Assembly: GCA_017480785.1 (NCBI GenBank)
Contig: JAFURZ010000006.1
Coordinates: 62,001-126,000, forward strand
Direction: 5' to 3'
Source of the DNA: Bacteroidales bacterium
GTDB taxonomy: Bacteria > Bacteroidota > Bacteroidia > Bacteroidales > P3
Length of the DNA stretch: 64,000 nt
The notes under the pieces are model-generated. The model was not told the origin of the DNA, did not search any database, and was given only the letters and a program-made list of their open reading frames with translations. Below, piece after piece: positions 27,201-38,400 of the stretch (positions are counted from its first letter, which is position 1; each line of letters opens with the position of its first letter). The translations under genes and the position numbers were made by a program.

Positions 27201-30200
27201 GCCAACCTGGCCTCGGGCTTCAGCTCCTCGGCCGGCCGAGTCTACGGCAACACCCATGTGGTGGTCAGCGGCGGCACCGTCTACCACCATGTCTTCGGCG
27301 GCGGCTCCATCGCCTCGGTGGGCACCTATGCCGACAACGAGAGCCCCGACGAAGCAAAAGACATCTTCCTCTACAAGACATACAAGGGCCCCCTCAAGAG
27401 CAGCTACACCGACTCTGACACGATAAACCATAGCTCCGGCTTGACGCAGGTTGACATCGAAGGCGGTGTCATCGGCACGACGGGCCACAACGAGGGCTCG
27501 GTGTTCGGCGGCGGCCGTGGTATCGCCGGCGAGTTCACCTGGCAGATTGTCCATCTGGCCTTCGTCGACCGCACCATCGTCAATATCAAGCCCGGTGCGT
27601 CGGTGATGGGCTCGGTGTTCGGCGGCGGTGCCAACGGACACGTGCTCGACTCGACCTACGTGCATCTCACCGGCGGCATTGTGGGTCATCCCCTTGAGGA
27701 GGCCGACACCCTGACCACCATCTACGGCTACGCGCCGCGTACGGTGTTCCGTGGCAACGTCTACGGCGGCGGCCGCGGTGTGGACCCGCTGGGAGCACAC
27801 AAGCTGAGCAAGACCGCCGGCCGCGTCTACGGCAACACCCACGTCCTCATGGAGGGCGGTTGGGTGCGCCACTCGGTGTTCGGCGGCGGCTCGATGGCCT
27901 CGGTGGGCGACTACGACACCATGACGGCAGCCGGCACCCACGACGGCTTTGCGCTCAAGGTAGGTGACGTCAGTGGTCTCAAGGCCGGCAAGGATCCCTC
28001 CGAGTGCGGCCGCGCCTGGGTGGAAATCACCGGTGGCACCGTGGGTTCCATGGCCCGTGGCACCATCTATTCGGACGGAGGCTCCTACACCGACGAGATG
28101 AAAACCGGCCAGGGCGGCGAAGGCCGCAACAACGGGCGTGTCTTCGGCTCGTGCCGCGGTACGGCGGGCGAGGGCTACGACCATCTGGCCTACGTCAACA
28201 TCACACGCGTTATCATCGGTACCGAAGGCAGTGCCACCGGTCCCAAGATTATGGGCTGCGTCTTCGGCTCGGGCGAGAACGGGCACGTGCTCGACTCCAC
28301 CTTGGTGCAGATGCACAGCGGCGAAATCGGACGCGGCAAGATATACGACTGGAAGCGCACCTACATAGGCAACCTCTACGGCGGCGGCCGCGGCATCGAC
28401 CTGGACCACAACAATACGCTGAGTTCGACGGCGGGTTGGGTACGCAACTCGACCCATGTCGAGATGACGGGTGGCCACGTGTGGCACAACGTCTACGGCG
28501 GCGGCTCGCTGGCCTCGGTGGGTCCGCTGGTGGCTGAGCCGACCTACACCTCCTCTTACGACACCACGGCCAGTAAAGGGCGCACCTGGGTCGAGATTAA
28601 GGGCGGCCGCGTGGGACGCGACGGCCTCTTCGGCGGCAACGTCTTCGGCAGCGGCCGCGGCCGTGCCGGCGTCAACACCGACACCGTCTTCCACCTCTGC
28701 AACTCGGCCTGCACCTACGTGCCCGACGTGGCCAACCCCACCTCGGAGAGCGTCACTATCGGCAGCACCTCCTATGGTGTCCGCACCCTCAAGAAGATAA
28801 GCAACCCGGCAGAAGACAGCCTCTACCTGGCCGTCATCCCCAGCAAGCTAACGCCCTACCCCGACAGCATCTACTACGTGCTCACGGCCAAGGCTGACAA
28901 CAGTGTGAAGACCGTCAGCCACGACTTCAGTGAACGCACCAATATCCACAACGCGAAGGTCATCGTCAACTTCGCCAGCAACGACACCATCGTAGGCGGC
29001 AAGCGGCAGGGCATCTGCGGCTCGGTCTACGGCTCGGGCGACAACGGGCACGTGCTGAACCTCACCTCTGTCAATATCAAGCGCGGCCCCATCGGCAACC
29101 GCATCATCTTTGCCAATGCTGCCGCCCGCACCGCCTACCTGAGCAAATACCCGGAGGCCGACCGCGACGACATCAACAACAACATCGCCAGTAACGGCAT
29201 GGTGCTCACCGCCGGCTCGGTCTACGGCTCGGGCCGCGGTCTGGACCTCGCCAATGTCGGCAATAACATGTCGCCCACGGCAGGCCGCGTCTTCGGCCAC
29301 ACGATGGTCAATGTCACCGGCGGCCACGTGATGCGCAACGTCTACGGCGGCGGCAACATGGCCGGCGTGGGCGAGGGCTACCGCACCGGCGATGTGGTGA
29401 CCAGCTGCCATCCGACGGCCGGCATCACCACGGTCAAGGTCAGCGGCGGCACCATCGGCATGCCTTATGCCGACGTCAGCAGCCTCGAGGGCACGCAGTG
29501 CGGCCAGTGGGGCGGCAACGTCTTCGGCAGCAGCCGAGGCCTCTCCTCCAACGAGGGCTTGGTGAAAAATATGGCATACGTGCGCGAGACGCACGTGAAC
29601 ATTAATAATGGCACCGTCTATGGCTCCGTCTTCGGCGGCGGCGAGAACGGCCACGTGTGGCAGAATACCTACGTCACCATCAACGGCGGCACCATCGGCT
29701 ACGACAACGTGGTCAGCATGGATGAGCCCATCTACCCGGGCAACGTCTACGGCGGTGGCCGTGGTATCGACTTCACCGAGGCGTCGCATGTGAGCCGCAC
29801 CTCCGGCGCCGTCTACGGCAACACCAACGTGCTCGTCACCGGCGGCACCATCTACCACAACGTCTTCGGCGGCGGCTCGCTGGCCTCGGTGGGACGCTAC
29901 GTCTTCTACGACACCGGCGACAAGCCCGACTCCGTGCTGCATGCGGCCTCGGCCTCCGAGGTCAGCGCGGCAGGCATCACCCCCGGCATCGACAGCTGGG
30001 GCAAGAGCACCGTCACCGTCCGCGGCGGCATCATCGGCACCGACGCCTCCAACAACGGCCGCGTCTTCGGCGCCGGCCGCGGTATCGCCGGTCAGGACGG
30101 CTCGGGCAACGCCTTCAACTACTACACCTTCGTCGACCAGACCGAGGTCAACATCGAAACCGGCGCCACCATCAACGGCTGCGTCTTCGGCAGCGGCGAC

Positions 30201-32480
30201 AACGGCCACGTCAGCGGCAACGCGGTGGTCAACGTCAGCGGCGGCACCATCGGCTACGACAACGGCGGCCCCATCAACGGCAACGTCTTCGGCTCCGGCC
30301 GCGGCGCCGACCGTGGTCGCAAGAGCGCCGGCGACGACCCCTACTGGTACAGCGCCACGGCAGGCCGCGTGCGCGGCAACACGCAGGTCAACATCACCGG
30401 CGGCACCATCAAGAACAACATCTATGGCGGCGGCTTCATGGCCAGCGTGCTCGGCAACACCGAGGTCAACATCGGCACCGAGAGCGGCGGCCCGGCCGAC
30501 CTCGCCATCTGGGGCGACGTCTTCGGCGGCTCCGCCCTCGGCTCCATCGGCACCGCCGGCAAGACCACCACCGTCAACGTGCTCAGCGGCACCATCGGCA
30601 GCACCTCCAGCTACTACTATGCCGCCAACACGGCCCTCAAGGGCAACATCTTCGGCGGCGGCAACGGCGACGCCGGTGTCAGCGCCAGCTCCGAGACCGT
30701 GACCCTCTACACCGACGGCACCGACACCCGCATCTACCAGAAGGCCGCCGACGTGCTGAACACCGTCCAGGTGAACATCGGCAACAGCAGCCAGTACGGC
30801 GATGCCAGCAAGGGAGCCACCGTTCTGGGCAACGTGTTCGGATGCAACAACATCGCCGGCAGCCCGCAAGGCGATGTACACGTTGATGTCTACAGTACCG
30901 CCCATGAGGCCGGTGACGGCATCAGCACAGGCAACGTCTACCCCGCCACGCTGAAGGGACGTGTTGCAGATGTCAACGTGCTCGACTCGCTCGACCTCAA
31001 CGCACTTTCCTCTGCGGAGGCTACTGCACTGAAGGCGACGGCGCGCTTCGCGTTGAGCGAGGTGTACGGCGGCGGCAACAAGGCCGACTATGTCCCCGCC
31101 TCGGCAAGCAACACCACGGGAGTCACCGTCCACGAGTGCGAGGAAAATACCATACAATATGTATATGGCGGCGGCCGCGCGGCCGACATCGGCAACAGCA
31201 GCATAGCCGCCAGCACCGCTGTTTACATCGAAGGCGGCCACATCAAGCAGGTCTTCGCCGGTGGTGACGGACACACCACCGACGGCAGTGGCAACTACTT
31301 GGCGGCCAATATCAAGGGTGACGCTATCGTCACCATCGAGGGCGGCCTGGTTGAGCAGGTCTTCGGCGGCTCGAACACCACCGGTATGGTGGAGGGGACG
31401 GCTCGAGTCAACTTCGAGCCAGTGAACAGCTGCGACCTGCTGCTCGACGAAGCCTTCGGCGGCGGCAACCGCGCCCCGGGTGGCGGCACGGTGGTCACCA
31501 TCCCCTGCGGCTTCAAGGGCAGCAAGGTGGTCTACGGTGGCGCCAACGAGGCACTCATCACCGGCAATGTAATTCTCAACATCGAGGGCGGCACCCTGAC
31601 GCGTGCCTTCGGCGGCTCCAAGTCGGCCCCCATCAACGGCAACGTGACCGTGAACGTGTACGGCGGTTCGATTGACGAGCTCTTCGGCGGCAACGACGAG
31701 AGCGGCAACATCACGGGCACCATCGAGGTGAATGTGGACTGGGGTCTGAACAGCTGCCCCGACGATACGTCGCTTCACTATGTGTACGGCGGCGGCTACA
31801 AGGCCCCCTACGAGCCCACCGGCTCCTACGGCCCCGTGACAAGCGGCAAGGTAACCAACTTCACCCCCGTGGTGAACATCATCCAAGCCACGGTGGATAC
31901 CGCCGTCTTCGGCGGTGGCTACGGCACCGGCACGGCAACTAATGTCGACGCCCATGTCGACGCCAACCCGAAGGTGGTGATTGGTGCCTACCGCGTGAAG
32001 GACCATGCGGGCAACACTATCGACGAGCAGCCCAACAACCATGTGCGCATCGGCACCAGCAAGAATGAGCTGGGCCGCACACTGGCGGGCAATGTGTTCG
32101 GCGGCGGCAATGCCGGCCCCGTGAACGGCTCGCCGACGGTCGTCATCCAGGGCAGCGACACCAAGGTGTGGCACAATGTGTATGGCGGCGGCAACGCAGC
32201 CATGGTGAAAGGCAACCCCGACGTGGAAATCGGCGGCAATGTGAAGCTGAGCGTACCCAAGGCGACCCAGACCGGCAGCACGGTGACCCTCACCAGCCGC
32301 GAGGGCGCCACCATCTACTACACCACCGACGGCACGACGCCCACCTCCGGGTCGAGCGAATACAGCGCTTCCCTGACCGGCCTGGCTGCCGGAACCGTGG
32401 TGAAAGCCATCGCCTACAAAGCCGACTTTAAAGGCCCGGAGAAGACTTCGGGTGTGGTCACCTATACCGTAACTGAATAA
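24276..32480 (+). CDS. Giant surface protein 2 (VFGGG super-repeats)
   Basis: A 2734-residue exported protein. The signal peptide ends at SAVAQ (residue 39); ATG at 24300 is an alternative start. The whole mature part is Gly-rich repeat of the form GNVFGGGN-x-A with strand-like VTI-x-GGT-x-G between, typical of a right-handed beta-helix. Residues about 639-2060 contain seven copies of a roughly 170-290-residue super-repeat in the order VFG-x-GRG(I/L)AG, GSVFGGGENGHV, GNVYGGGRG-x-D, AGRVYGNTHV and HxVFGGGSxASVG. The last ~75 residues are a chitobiase C-terminal-like domain (ATIYYTTDGTTPTSGS). There is no T9SS sorting domain. Four bases separate its stop from gene 3. Probably a surface adhesin or scaffold; function unknown. 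Confidence 0.88.
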   Translation: MKEKKTINMRYNNVILTATRWCAGLLVMGLTTLGSAVAQSHVVVSGNVFGGGNAAAVSGSTSVLMQDHALVENSVYGGGALANTGTYASSNTTTVTIAGGTVGDGTEGKGNVFGGALGDASHAPDVNGTVTVHIGTEAQVTADEANNVVIKGSVFGCNNAYGTPRKAVTVHIWRTKHTAGTDEVADAGFALQNVFGGGNQAHYTPTATQTASVIVHTCDNTIANLYGGGNAANVGVNGGTTAHVSTEIHGGRLGWVFGGGNGAGEGNPGANIYGNATLTVHAGIIEHLFGGSNEKGTITGTKDMQLLGDGECAQRDITEVYGGNNMAPGTDASLTISCPTGPATPWTIASVYGGSRAADLTGDVVLNIEGGTFGDVYGGNNQSGVIGGTVELNLYGGTITNAFGGNNAGGAINGVITVNVDSSRACPLVVNNVYGGGNLASYDPTGDGIDAPLVNIINGTVSESVYGGGYGNGAVVTANPQVTVGDNTASHHARVLTNVFGGGALADVEGNPTVTIKNDNSKVYGSVFGAGEGVETTNADDQKVALVKGNTTVSMTAGTVKGNIYGGGKMASVGDYTYSANGKAVTGLATANIGRTQVTVSGGTVGVEEADYTKVGDAAAVTGGSATREYGHTVNHKGHVFGGGLGKAGTNYAAYAFVDSARVDISGTAFVVGSVFGGGENGHVLENSGVHMNGGTVGQKLIYTERAINDATGAPNHHIYLGNVYGGGRGIDAEDHHFTATEGRVYGNTYVDISAGQVRHAVYGGGSLASVGTYVLDTISATDIKHYYIQNTGEAHVKVYGSAFIGHNGKDLEDDATDARAVHFLGAGKKAADLINANYRYLGSNCGMVYGSGRGLSSADPESDVPAIEKAEAAFTSFTYVTVDGSAQVCGSVFGGGENGHVKYNTLVQIKGGTIGGIPMHNADFNTSTEGFYDGTGSGTTLTNYYEDTEDESGVGPTVYRGNVYGGGRGVDHFGANLASGFSSSAGRVYGNTHVVVSGGTVYHHVFGGGSIASVGTYADNESPDEAKDIFLYKTYKGPLKSSYTDSDTINHSSGLTQVDIEGGVIGTTGHNEGSVFGGGRGIAGEFTWQIVHLAFVDRTIVNIKPGASVMGSVFGGGANGHVLDSTYVHLTGGIVGHPLEEADTLTTIYGYAPRTVFRGNVYGGGRGVDPLGAHKLSKTAGRVYGNTHVLMEGGWVRHSVFGGGSMASVGDYDTMTAAGTHDGFALKVGDVSGLKAGKDPSECGRAWVEITGGTVGSMARGTIYSDGGSYTDEMKTGQGGEGRNNGRVFGSCRGTAGEGYDHLAYVNITRVIIGTEGSATGPKIMGCVFGSGENGHVLDSTLVQMHSGEIGRGKIYDWKRTYIGNLYGGGRGIDLDHNNTLSSTAGWVRNSTHVEMTGGHVWHNVYGGGSLASVGPLVAEPTYTSSYDTTASKGRTWVEIKGGRVGRDGLFGGNVFGSGRGRAGVNTDTVFHLCNSACTYVPDVANPTSESVTIGSTSYGVRTLKKISNPAEDSLYLAVIPSKLTPYPDSIYYVLTAKADNSVKTVSHDFSERTNIHNAKVIVNFASNDTIVGGKRQGICGSVYGSGDNGHVLNLTSVNIKRGPIGNRIIFANAAARTAYLSKYPEADRDDINNNIASNGMVLTAGSVYGSGRGLDLANVGNNMSPTAGRVFGHTMVNVTGGHVMRNVYGGGNMAGVGEGYRTGDVVTSCHPTAGITTVKVSGGTIGMPYADVSSLEGTQCGQWGGNVFGSSRGLSSNEGLVKNMAYVRETHVNINNGTVYGSVFGGGENGHVWQNTYVTINGGTIGYDNVVSMDEPIYPGNVYGGGRGIDFTEASHVSRTSGAVYGNTNVLVTGGTIYHNVFGGGSLASVGRYVFYDTGDKPDSVLHAASASEVSAAGITPGIDSWGKSTVTVRGGIIGTDASNNGRVFGAGRGIAGQDGSGNAFNYYTFVDQTEVNIETGATINGCVFGSGDNGHVSGNAVVNVSGGTIGYDNGGPINGNVFGSGRGADRGRKSAGDDPYWYSATAGRVRGNTQVNITGGTIKNNIYGGGFMASVLGNTEVNIGTESGGPADLAIWGDVFGGSALGSIGTAGKTTTVNVLSGTIGSTSSYYYAANTALKGNIFGGGNGDAGVSASSETVTLYTDGTDTRIYQKAADVLNTVQVNIGNSSQYGDASKGATVLGNVFGCNNIAGSPQGDVHVDVYSTAHEAGDGISTGNVYPATLKGRVADVNVLDSLDLNALSSAEATALKATARFALSEVYGGGNKADYVPASASNTTGVTVHECEENTIQYVYGGGRAADIGNSSIAASTAVYIEGGHIKQVFAGGDGHTTDGSGNYLAANIKGDAIVTIEGGLVEQVFGGSNTTGMVEGTARVNFEPVNSCDLLLDEAFGGGNRAPGGGTVVTIPCGFKGSKVVYGGANEALITGNVILNIEGGTLTRAFGGSKSAPINGNVTVNVYGGSIDELFGGNDESGNITGTIEVNVDWGLNSCPDDTSLHYVYGGGYKAPYEPTGSYGPVTSGKVTNFTPVVNIIQATVDTAVFGGGYGTGTATNVDAHVDANPKVVIGAYRVKDHAGNTIDEQPNNHVRIGTSKNELGRTLAGNVFGGGNAGPVNGSPTVVIQGSDTKVWHNVYGGGNAAMVKGNPDVEIGGNVKLSVPKATQTGSTVTLTSREGATIYYTTDGTTPTSGSSEYSASLTGLAAGTVVKAIAYKADFKGPEKTSGVVTYTVTE

Positions 32481-32484
32481 AGAC

Positions 32485-35400
32485 ATGAAGAAGACCGTCA
32501 TTGAAAACAATACTAAGGCAATGAAGACATACGCACAGAAACTCGCTCACGCAGGTCTCACCCTACTGACGCTGGCCGCCTTCTGCGGCATCACTACCCC
32601 TGCGACTGCCCAGACGCGTGAGGACAAATTCACCCTGACCAACGGCCGCCTGTGGTGGTTCGACGGAACGGAGAGCGGCTCGGACGATTTGTGGCCTGCG
32701 GGCAAGAAGATACCCGTGGCTGTAGACTCGGCCATCTTCGACGAATGGGGCAGCCCTGTGAACTGCTACATCTCGGGCGACCCGACGAGTGAGATTACCC
32801 ACATCACGGAGCAGGGCGAGGTGTACCTGGCCCTCGACACGTCGGACCACGACCCGGCGCTGGCCAAGGTGCTGGCCAAACCGGTCGCTTCGGGCTTCAG
32901 CCCCAACTGCGCCTGGAGCCGCACCGGTTACACTGGCTACTATTATCAGGAGTGGGTGAATCCCGCCGACGACAAGAGCTACCGTTCGTACCTGATAGGT
33001 ACCAAGGGAGGCCTCGAAATCTACACCATCGAGGTGGGCGCTCCGAACGAGAAGAACAGCCTGTGGTTCAACTGGGACTTCGGTGCTGCCATCACCAATG
33101 TGAGCTACACCAACGGTGTGCGCAAGGAGACCAACCACTGGTTGTACTTCGACACGGTGGGAGTGACAAACGGCGTGCCGGGTGCCGGCCAATGGAAGAT
33201 GTCGGCCGACAGCTACGAGCGCCCCGAGACGGAGGTGTACAAAAACTATGCTTCCAATCCCGAGACAGCGAAGTTGAACAAGAGTTACTACTATGCATAT
33301 AAGGAAAGCGGTGCCTGGCATGCCTACGGCAACGGAGCCCTCTTCCTGCCGCTTACGCAGCTGAACCACGGAACAGTGATAGACCAGGCTGCGGCCAACC
33401 CGTCGCTGGGCCTGCAAGGCATCACGATGACCGAAACGGGCAACAGCACCCCCAAGAGCACGCTGAAATACGGCGAGAGCCTGGCTGCCATAGTGAACAT
33501 CGAGCGTGCCGGTGGCCACCTGACGGTACCTGTGACACCTTCCTATACAGAATATATCGAGGAGACGTACCGCCGCGGTATCAACCTGAACTATCGCAAC
33601 CGCAGCACCGAGACCTTCGGGTCGAACGGCGTGGCCACCACCGCGGCTCCCGTCTTCTACAAGAACGGGCAACCCATCGCGGACAACGTGCGTCCTGCGT
33701 CGACTGACAAGGAGCTCACTTTCGAGGAGGTGACCTACACCATCAATGCCCAGGCGCGCCGCTTCCTGCAGATGCAGTTGGGCTCGGCCGAACCCACCAC
33801 GCGACCCGTGACCACCACCACCGAAAGCGACATCATCACGGTGGAGTGCTACTCGGTTCCCACGAGCCCCACGGCCACGATGACCGCGGTGGTGAAATAC
33901 AGCTTCATGGACGGTTCCGACGAATACTATGTGTATGACACCGTGGATGCAATCATCACCTTGGACAACACCTTGGCGAAACGTGACGACATCGAGCCGG
34001 AGAATGCGCCGGTGGTGCTGGGCTACGTATGCGGCGGCGGCCGAATGGCCAATGTGGGCTATGACGCCGGGGGTGACATGACGAACGACATCACCGGCGG
34101 CAACCCGACGGTGACCATCCACAACACCGACAGCATCTATGCCATCTATGGCGGCAACGACATCGCGGGCTGGGTGCAGGGCCACGCCACCATCCATGTG
34201 GGCAGCCTGCAGACCGTCTTCGACATGCCCATCGCCTACATCTACGGCGGCGGCTGCGGCTACTACAGCTACAGCTCGATATATAACGTCAACGACGACA
34301 GCTGGGCCTCTGCCTCCAGCATCACCGACGTCGTAGCCGAAGGCAAGTACTGCTTCGGCAACGGCGACCAATCGGGCAAGGTCTACCCCTGGAGGTACAC
34401 CCTGACCGGCAATGCCGCCACTGACGAGGCCAACGTCATCGCCAGCGGCTTCGGCTACTCGCCCTACGACGGCAGCGGCGACTTCAGATATGGCGAGAAG
34501 GGCCAGGGCGGCAGCGGCACCATACCCTACATCAAGAGTGCGCACGTCTACATCGGAGTGGACGAGGCCACGGCCGGCGATGCCGCTACGGCAGCCTTGC
34601 ACAACGACCTGCTGCACCTCGACACCGTCTTCGGCGGGGCAGAGAATGCCTTCATCGGCATCGACGGCACGGGTACGGCCTCCACGGCCATCACCCTCGA
34701 CGTGTACGGCGGCAGCATAATGGCCATGTTCGGCGGCAACAACTACGGCGGCAGCATCGCCCAGAAGGCGCATGTGTACACCACCGTCCACAACACCAAG
34801 CTCACCGACAAGCTGAATACGGAGAACACCTACTTCACCGGCTACGGCCGCGACTTCGGCATCCGTCACCTCTATGGCGGCGGCAACATGGTGCAGAGCG
34901 CACATGCCCAGGTGACTATCAAGGGCGGCATGGTTGACACCTGCTTCGTGGGTGGCAACCAGGCCTCGGTGGTGCAACCTGTGGGCACCATCGACTGCCG
35001 CGGCGACAAGTTCATCTATGACAACCCCTCGCTGGCCTTCACTCAGGTCGGCGACCCCAACTATGTGGACCTCAACACCTGGTCTACCCTTGACCCGAGC
35101 AATCCCAGCCAGAAAGACGAATGGGAGGCTGGGCGCAACAAGATGTTGAAGACCAACCCCGGCGCCGTGGTCACCGAGATAGGACGCTACAATGTGCGTG
35201 TCTTCTTCGGCGGCAACAACAAGGCCGACATGAACAACCTGAGCTATATCCACCTGGGCTCGGGCGGCGTGCAGTATGTCTACGGCGGCGGCAACCAGGG
35301 CGACATGCTCAACGCCACGCCCTATGACAGTCCTTTCTACAAGCGCTACTACAAAGAGGGCTACCCCCTGAAAACGGCCGCTGACGATGATTTCGCAACG

Positions 35401-38400
35401 GTGGTGGACGGAACCTGGACCAAGGTGCTTGACTTCGGCGACTCGGTGAGCGGCTCGCTGGACGGCAACGGATGGATATACAACATGCCCACCGCCTTCG
35501 GTTCGATGGTGAACGCCCCTGACCACTCGAGCATCTTTGTGGAGAACATCTACGGCGGCTGCCGTATGGCCAACGTGCTCCACTCGTCGGGCCTCAGCCT
35601 CTCGGGCGGTGTGTTCGGCTATGTGCAGGGCGGCTGCGACATCAGCGGCGACGTGGGCTCGAAGGTGGCAGGTGAAGGCACCTGGGTCATCATCGACAGC
35701 AACGCCCTGGTGCTGCAGGATGTCTACGGCGGCAGCGACGGCTACTATCACTGCCACGACAACAACACGGGCCTCTATCTCGAGGAGGACGTGTACAGCT
35801 ATGCCGATGTGGCGGCCGACTACTACCACGAGTATGTAGGTCTGCCCACGCCGACACAGAATAACTCGAACCTCTACATCAACGGTGGCAACATTCTCTT
35901 CTCCGCCTATGGTGGCGGCGTGATGTGCGACATCGGATATAAAGAAGGTACTAACTATAAATACTACCGCAACGGGACTCCGGAGACTCTGATTCCGGCC
36001 GACGGAAGCCAGAACGGCAGCGTCCACTTCCTGATGAACAGCGGCGTGGTGGGCAGCCCCTACTGGCACCGCAACGCCAACCTGCTGGACGGCGAGGCAA
36101 CCATTTCGGCCGCCGACCTGGCCACCAACCGCGCCACTGCCGCCAGCGCCGACGAACTGGCCAACCACGACGGCAACATCTACGGTGGCGGCTACCTCTC
36201 ATCGCTCTATGGCCTGAGCTACTTCAAAATTCAGGGCGACAGCAAGGTCTACGGCTCTGTCTTCTCGGGCAACGACTGTATGGGCAGCGTGAACCACTTC
36301 GGCAAATACTCCAACCCTGCTGCGGGCATTGACGAAACAAACTTCAAGGCCAGTGACGGCATCACCGAGCTGAACGGTGACGACAACGCCAACTTCTCGT
36401 CCTACCTGCTCATCGAGGGCACACCGCGCCTGGCATGCGTCTACGGCGGCGGCAACGGTGCCTATAACTACCACAAGCCCGACCGTCCGGAGTACAGCGA
36501 CTTCGAGCCCGTCTGCATGGAAGGCGCCGTCGACAACCGTCCCGTCCAGAAATCGGCCTTCATCGACATCCACACCAGCGGCGGCTACATCGACACCGTC
36601 TTCGGCGGCGGCAACGGCGTGGGTGTGGACGACAACGTGCAAATCCTCTTCAACGTGAAGACCCTCGACGCTGTGGCCGACGTGGGAACCATCTTCGGCG
36701 GCAACAACCGCGACGACATGACCAAGTGCGTGCCTTCCATCAACCTCAAGCGCGGCGTGGTGACCGACGTCTATGGCGGCGGCAACGCCGGCTCGATGAA
36801 GGGCGGCGACGACTACGAAGTGAAGGACATCTGTGACAACACGGTGCAGAAGATTTCCACCTATGTGCTGGTACAGTCGCCGGATATCACCATTCTGGGC
36901 AGCGTCTTCGGCGGCTGCCGCATGGCCGACGTGACAAACATGGCCTATGTGGACATCCGCGGCACCAACGCTGCCGGCATCCAATATGTCTACGGCGGCA
37001 ACGACATCGCCGGCACGGTGAGCGGCAACACGCGCGTCGACGTGAGCGGCGGCACGGTGCACCACATCTGGGGCGGCTCGAACGGCTACTACCAGTACCA
37101 GACCATCGACCCACGCACCGACGAGAACGTCTTCGCCTACGACGACCCGACCTTTGCCGGCACACCTGTCGCCATGCACACCACCGGCGAGCCTTATGTG
37201 GATAGCGCCACAGTGAACCTCTTCGGCGGCGAGATTATGCAGAGCGTCTACGGCGGCGGCCGCATGGGTGACGTGCGCGCCACCACGGTGGTGGTTGACA
37301 ACCAGGCCTGCACTGAGCGCACGCTGAACATCACGGGTGCCATCTATGGCGGCGGCGAGGGCAACTGGGAGCACCTGGACCAGCCGCGCCGCGGCAACAC
37401 GGGTGAGAATACCACCGGTCTTACCAGCGGTAGCACAGCCGAAGGTGCCACCCACGTGCATCTGAAGAGCGCCACCAACCTCTCCTCGGCCACAGCCTAT
37501 GGCGGCGGCCGCGGCGGCGACGCCTACAACACCTATATCACCACCTACCCCACCTGGACACAGCCTTTCAACGCCATCTATGGCGGCTGCTGGGGTTCCG
37601 ACGTGAAGGGTACCACCCATGTGGTGCTCAACGGCGTGACTCAGGCCAGAGAGACCGAAGTGACCTCCGAACTCTACACCGCCCGCAACGTCTATGGCGG
37701 CAACGACTTCACCGGCAACGTCTATGCCAGCAACATCACCGTGAATAGCGGCACCTATGGCAACATCTACGGTGCCGGCGACGGCTTTGGCGGTCTCACA
37801 GGCGAGGACACTGACGACGAAGACGGCGCCATCGCCGGTATCGGCAGCGAGGCCGGATCCTATTCCACCATCTACAGCAGCAACACCTACGGCACCGGTC
37901 TCACCGTGCCCAATACAGAATATATAGACATCGAGGTCAACGACTGCCGTCTGACGGGCAACCTCTACGGCGGCGGCAAGTTGGGCACCACCTTCAGCTA
38001 CCAGAAAGATGCCGAAGGTGCCTACGTGCTCGACGGCAGCGGCAAGAAGATAGCCGACACCTCGATGACCACAGCCACGGCCTATGCCGACCCCGAGAAG
38101 TACAGCTACATCATCGTCAATGTGCACGGAGGCGTGTTCGACAACAACATCTTCACCGGCGCCTCGGGCCGTATCGGCGGAACCTCGCTGGTCTACGGAC
38201 TGAAGGTGCTCAACATGGACGGCGGTGTCGTGGGTACCTCGCTCTACGGCGGCTCGGCCAATGTGAGCGACGGCTACGGTCAGGAGTGCATCAACGAAAC
38301 CACCACCACCGAGCGTCCCTCGTCGATTATCAACCTCACGGCCGGCACCATCGGCCACTCGGTCTACGGTGGCGGCTACAAGGGCATCATCCGTGGCTCG

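Noticed and set aside
24147-28694. Open reading frame of 1515 codons antisense to giant gene 2 (and similar ones at 28848-32510, 32563-36168, 36199-39132, 39151-41253, 42685-45003)
   Set aside because: They are antisense shadows: the GC-rich, Gly/Asn/Thr-rich repeats of the real genes leave few stop codons in one antisense frame. They lack signal peptides, plausible composition or domain matches, and their ends do not fit any operon.
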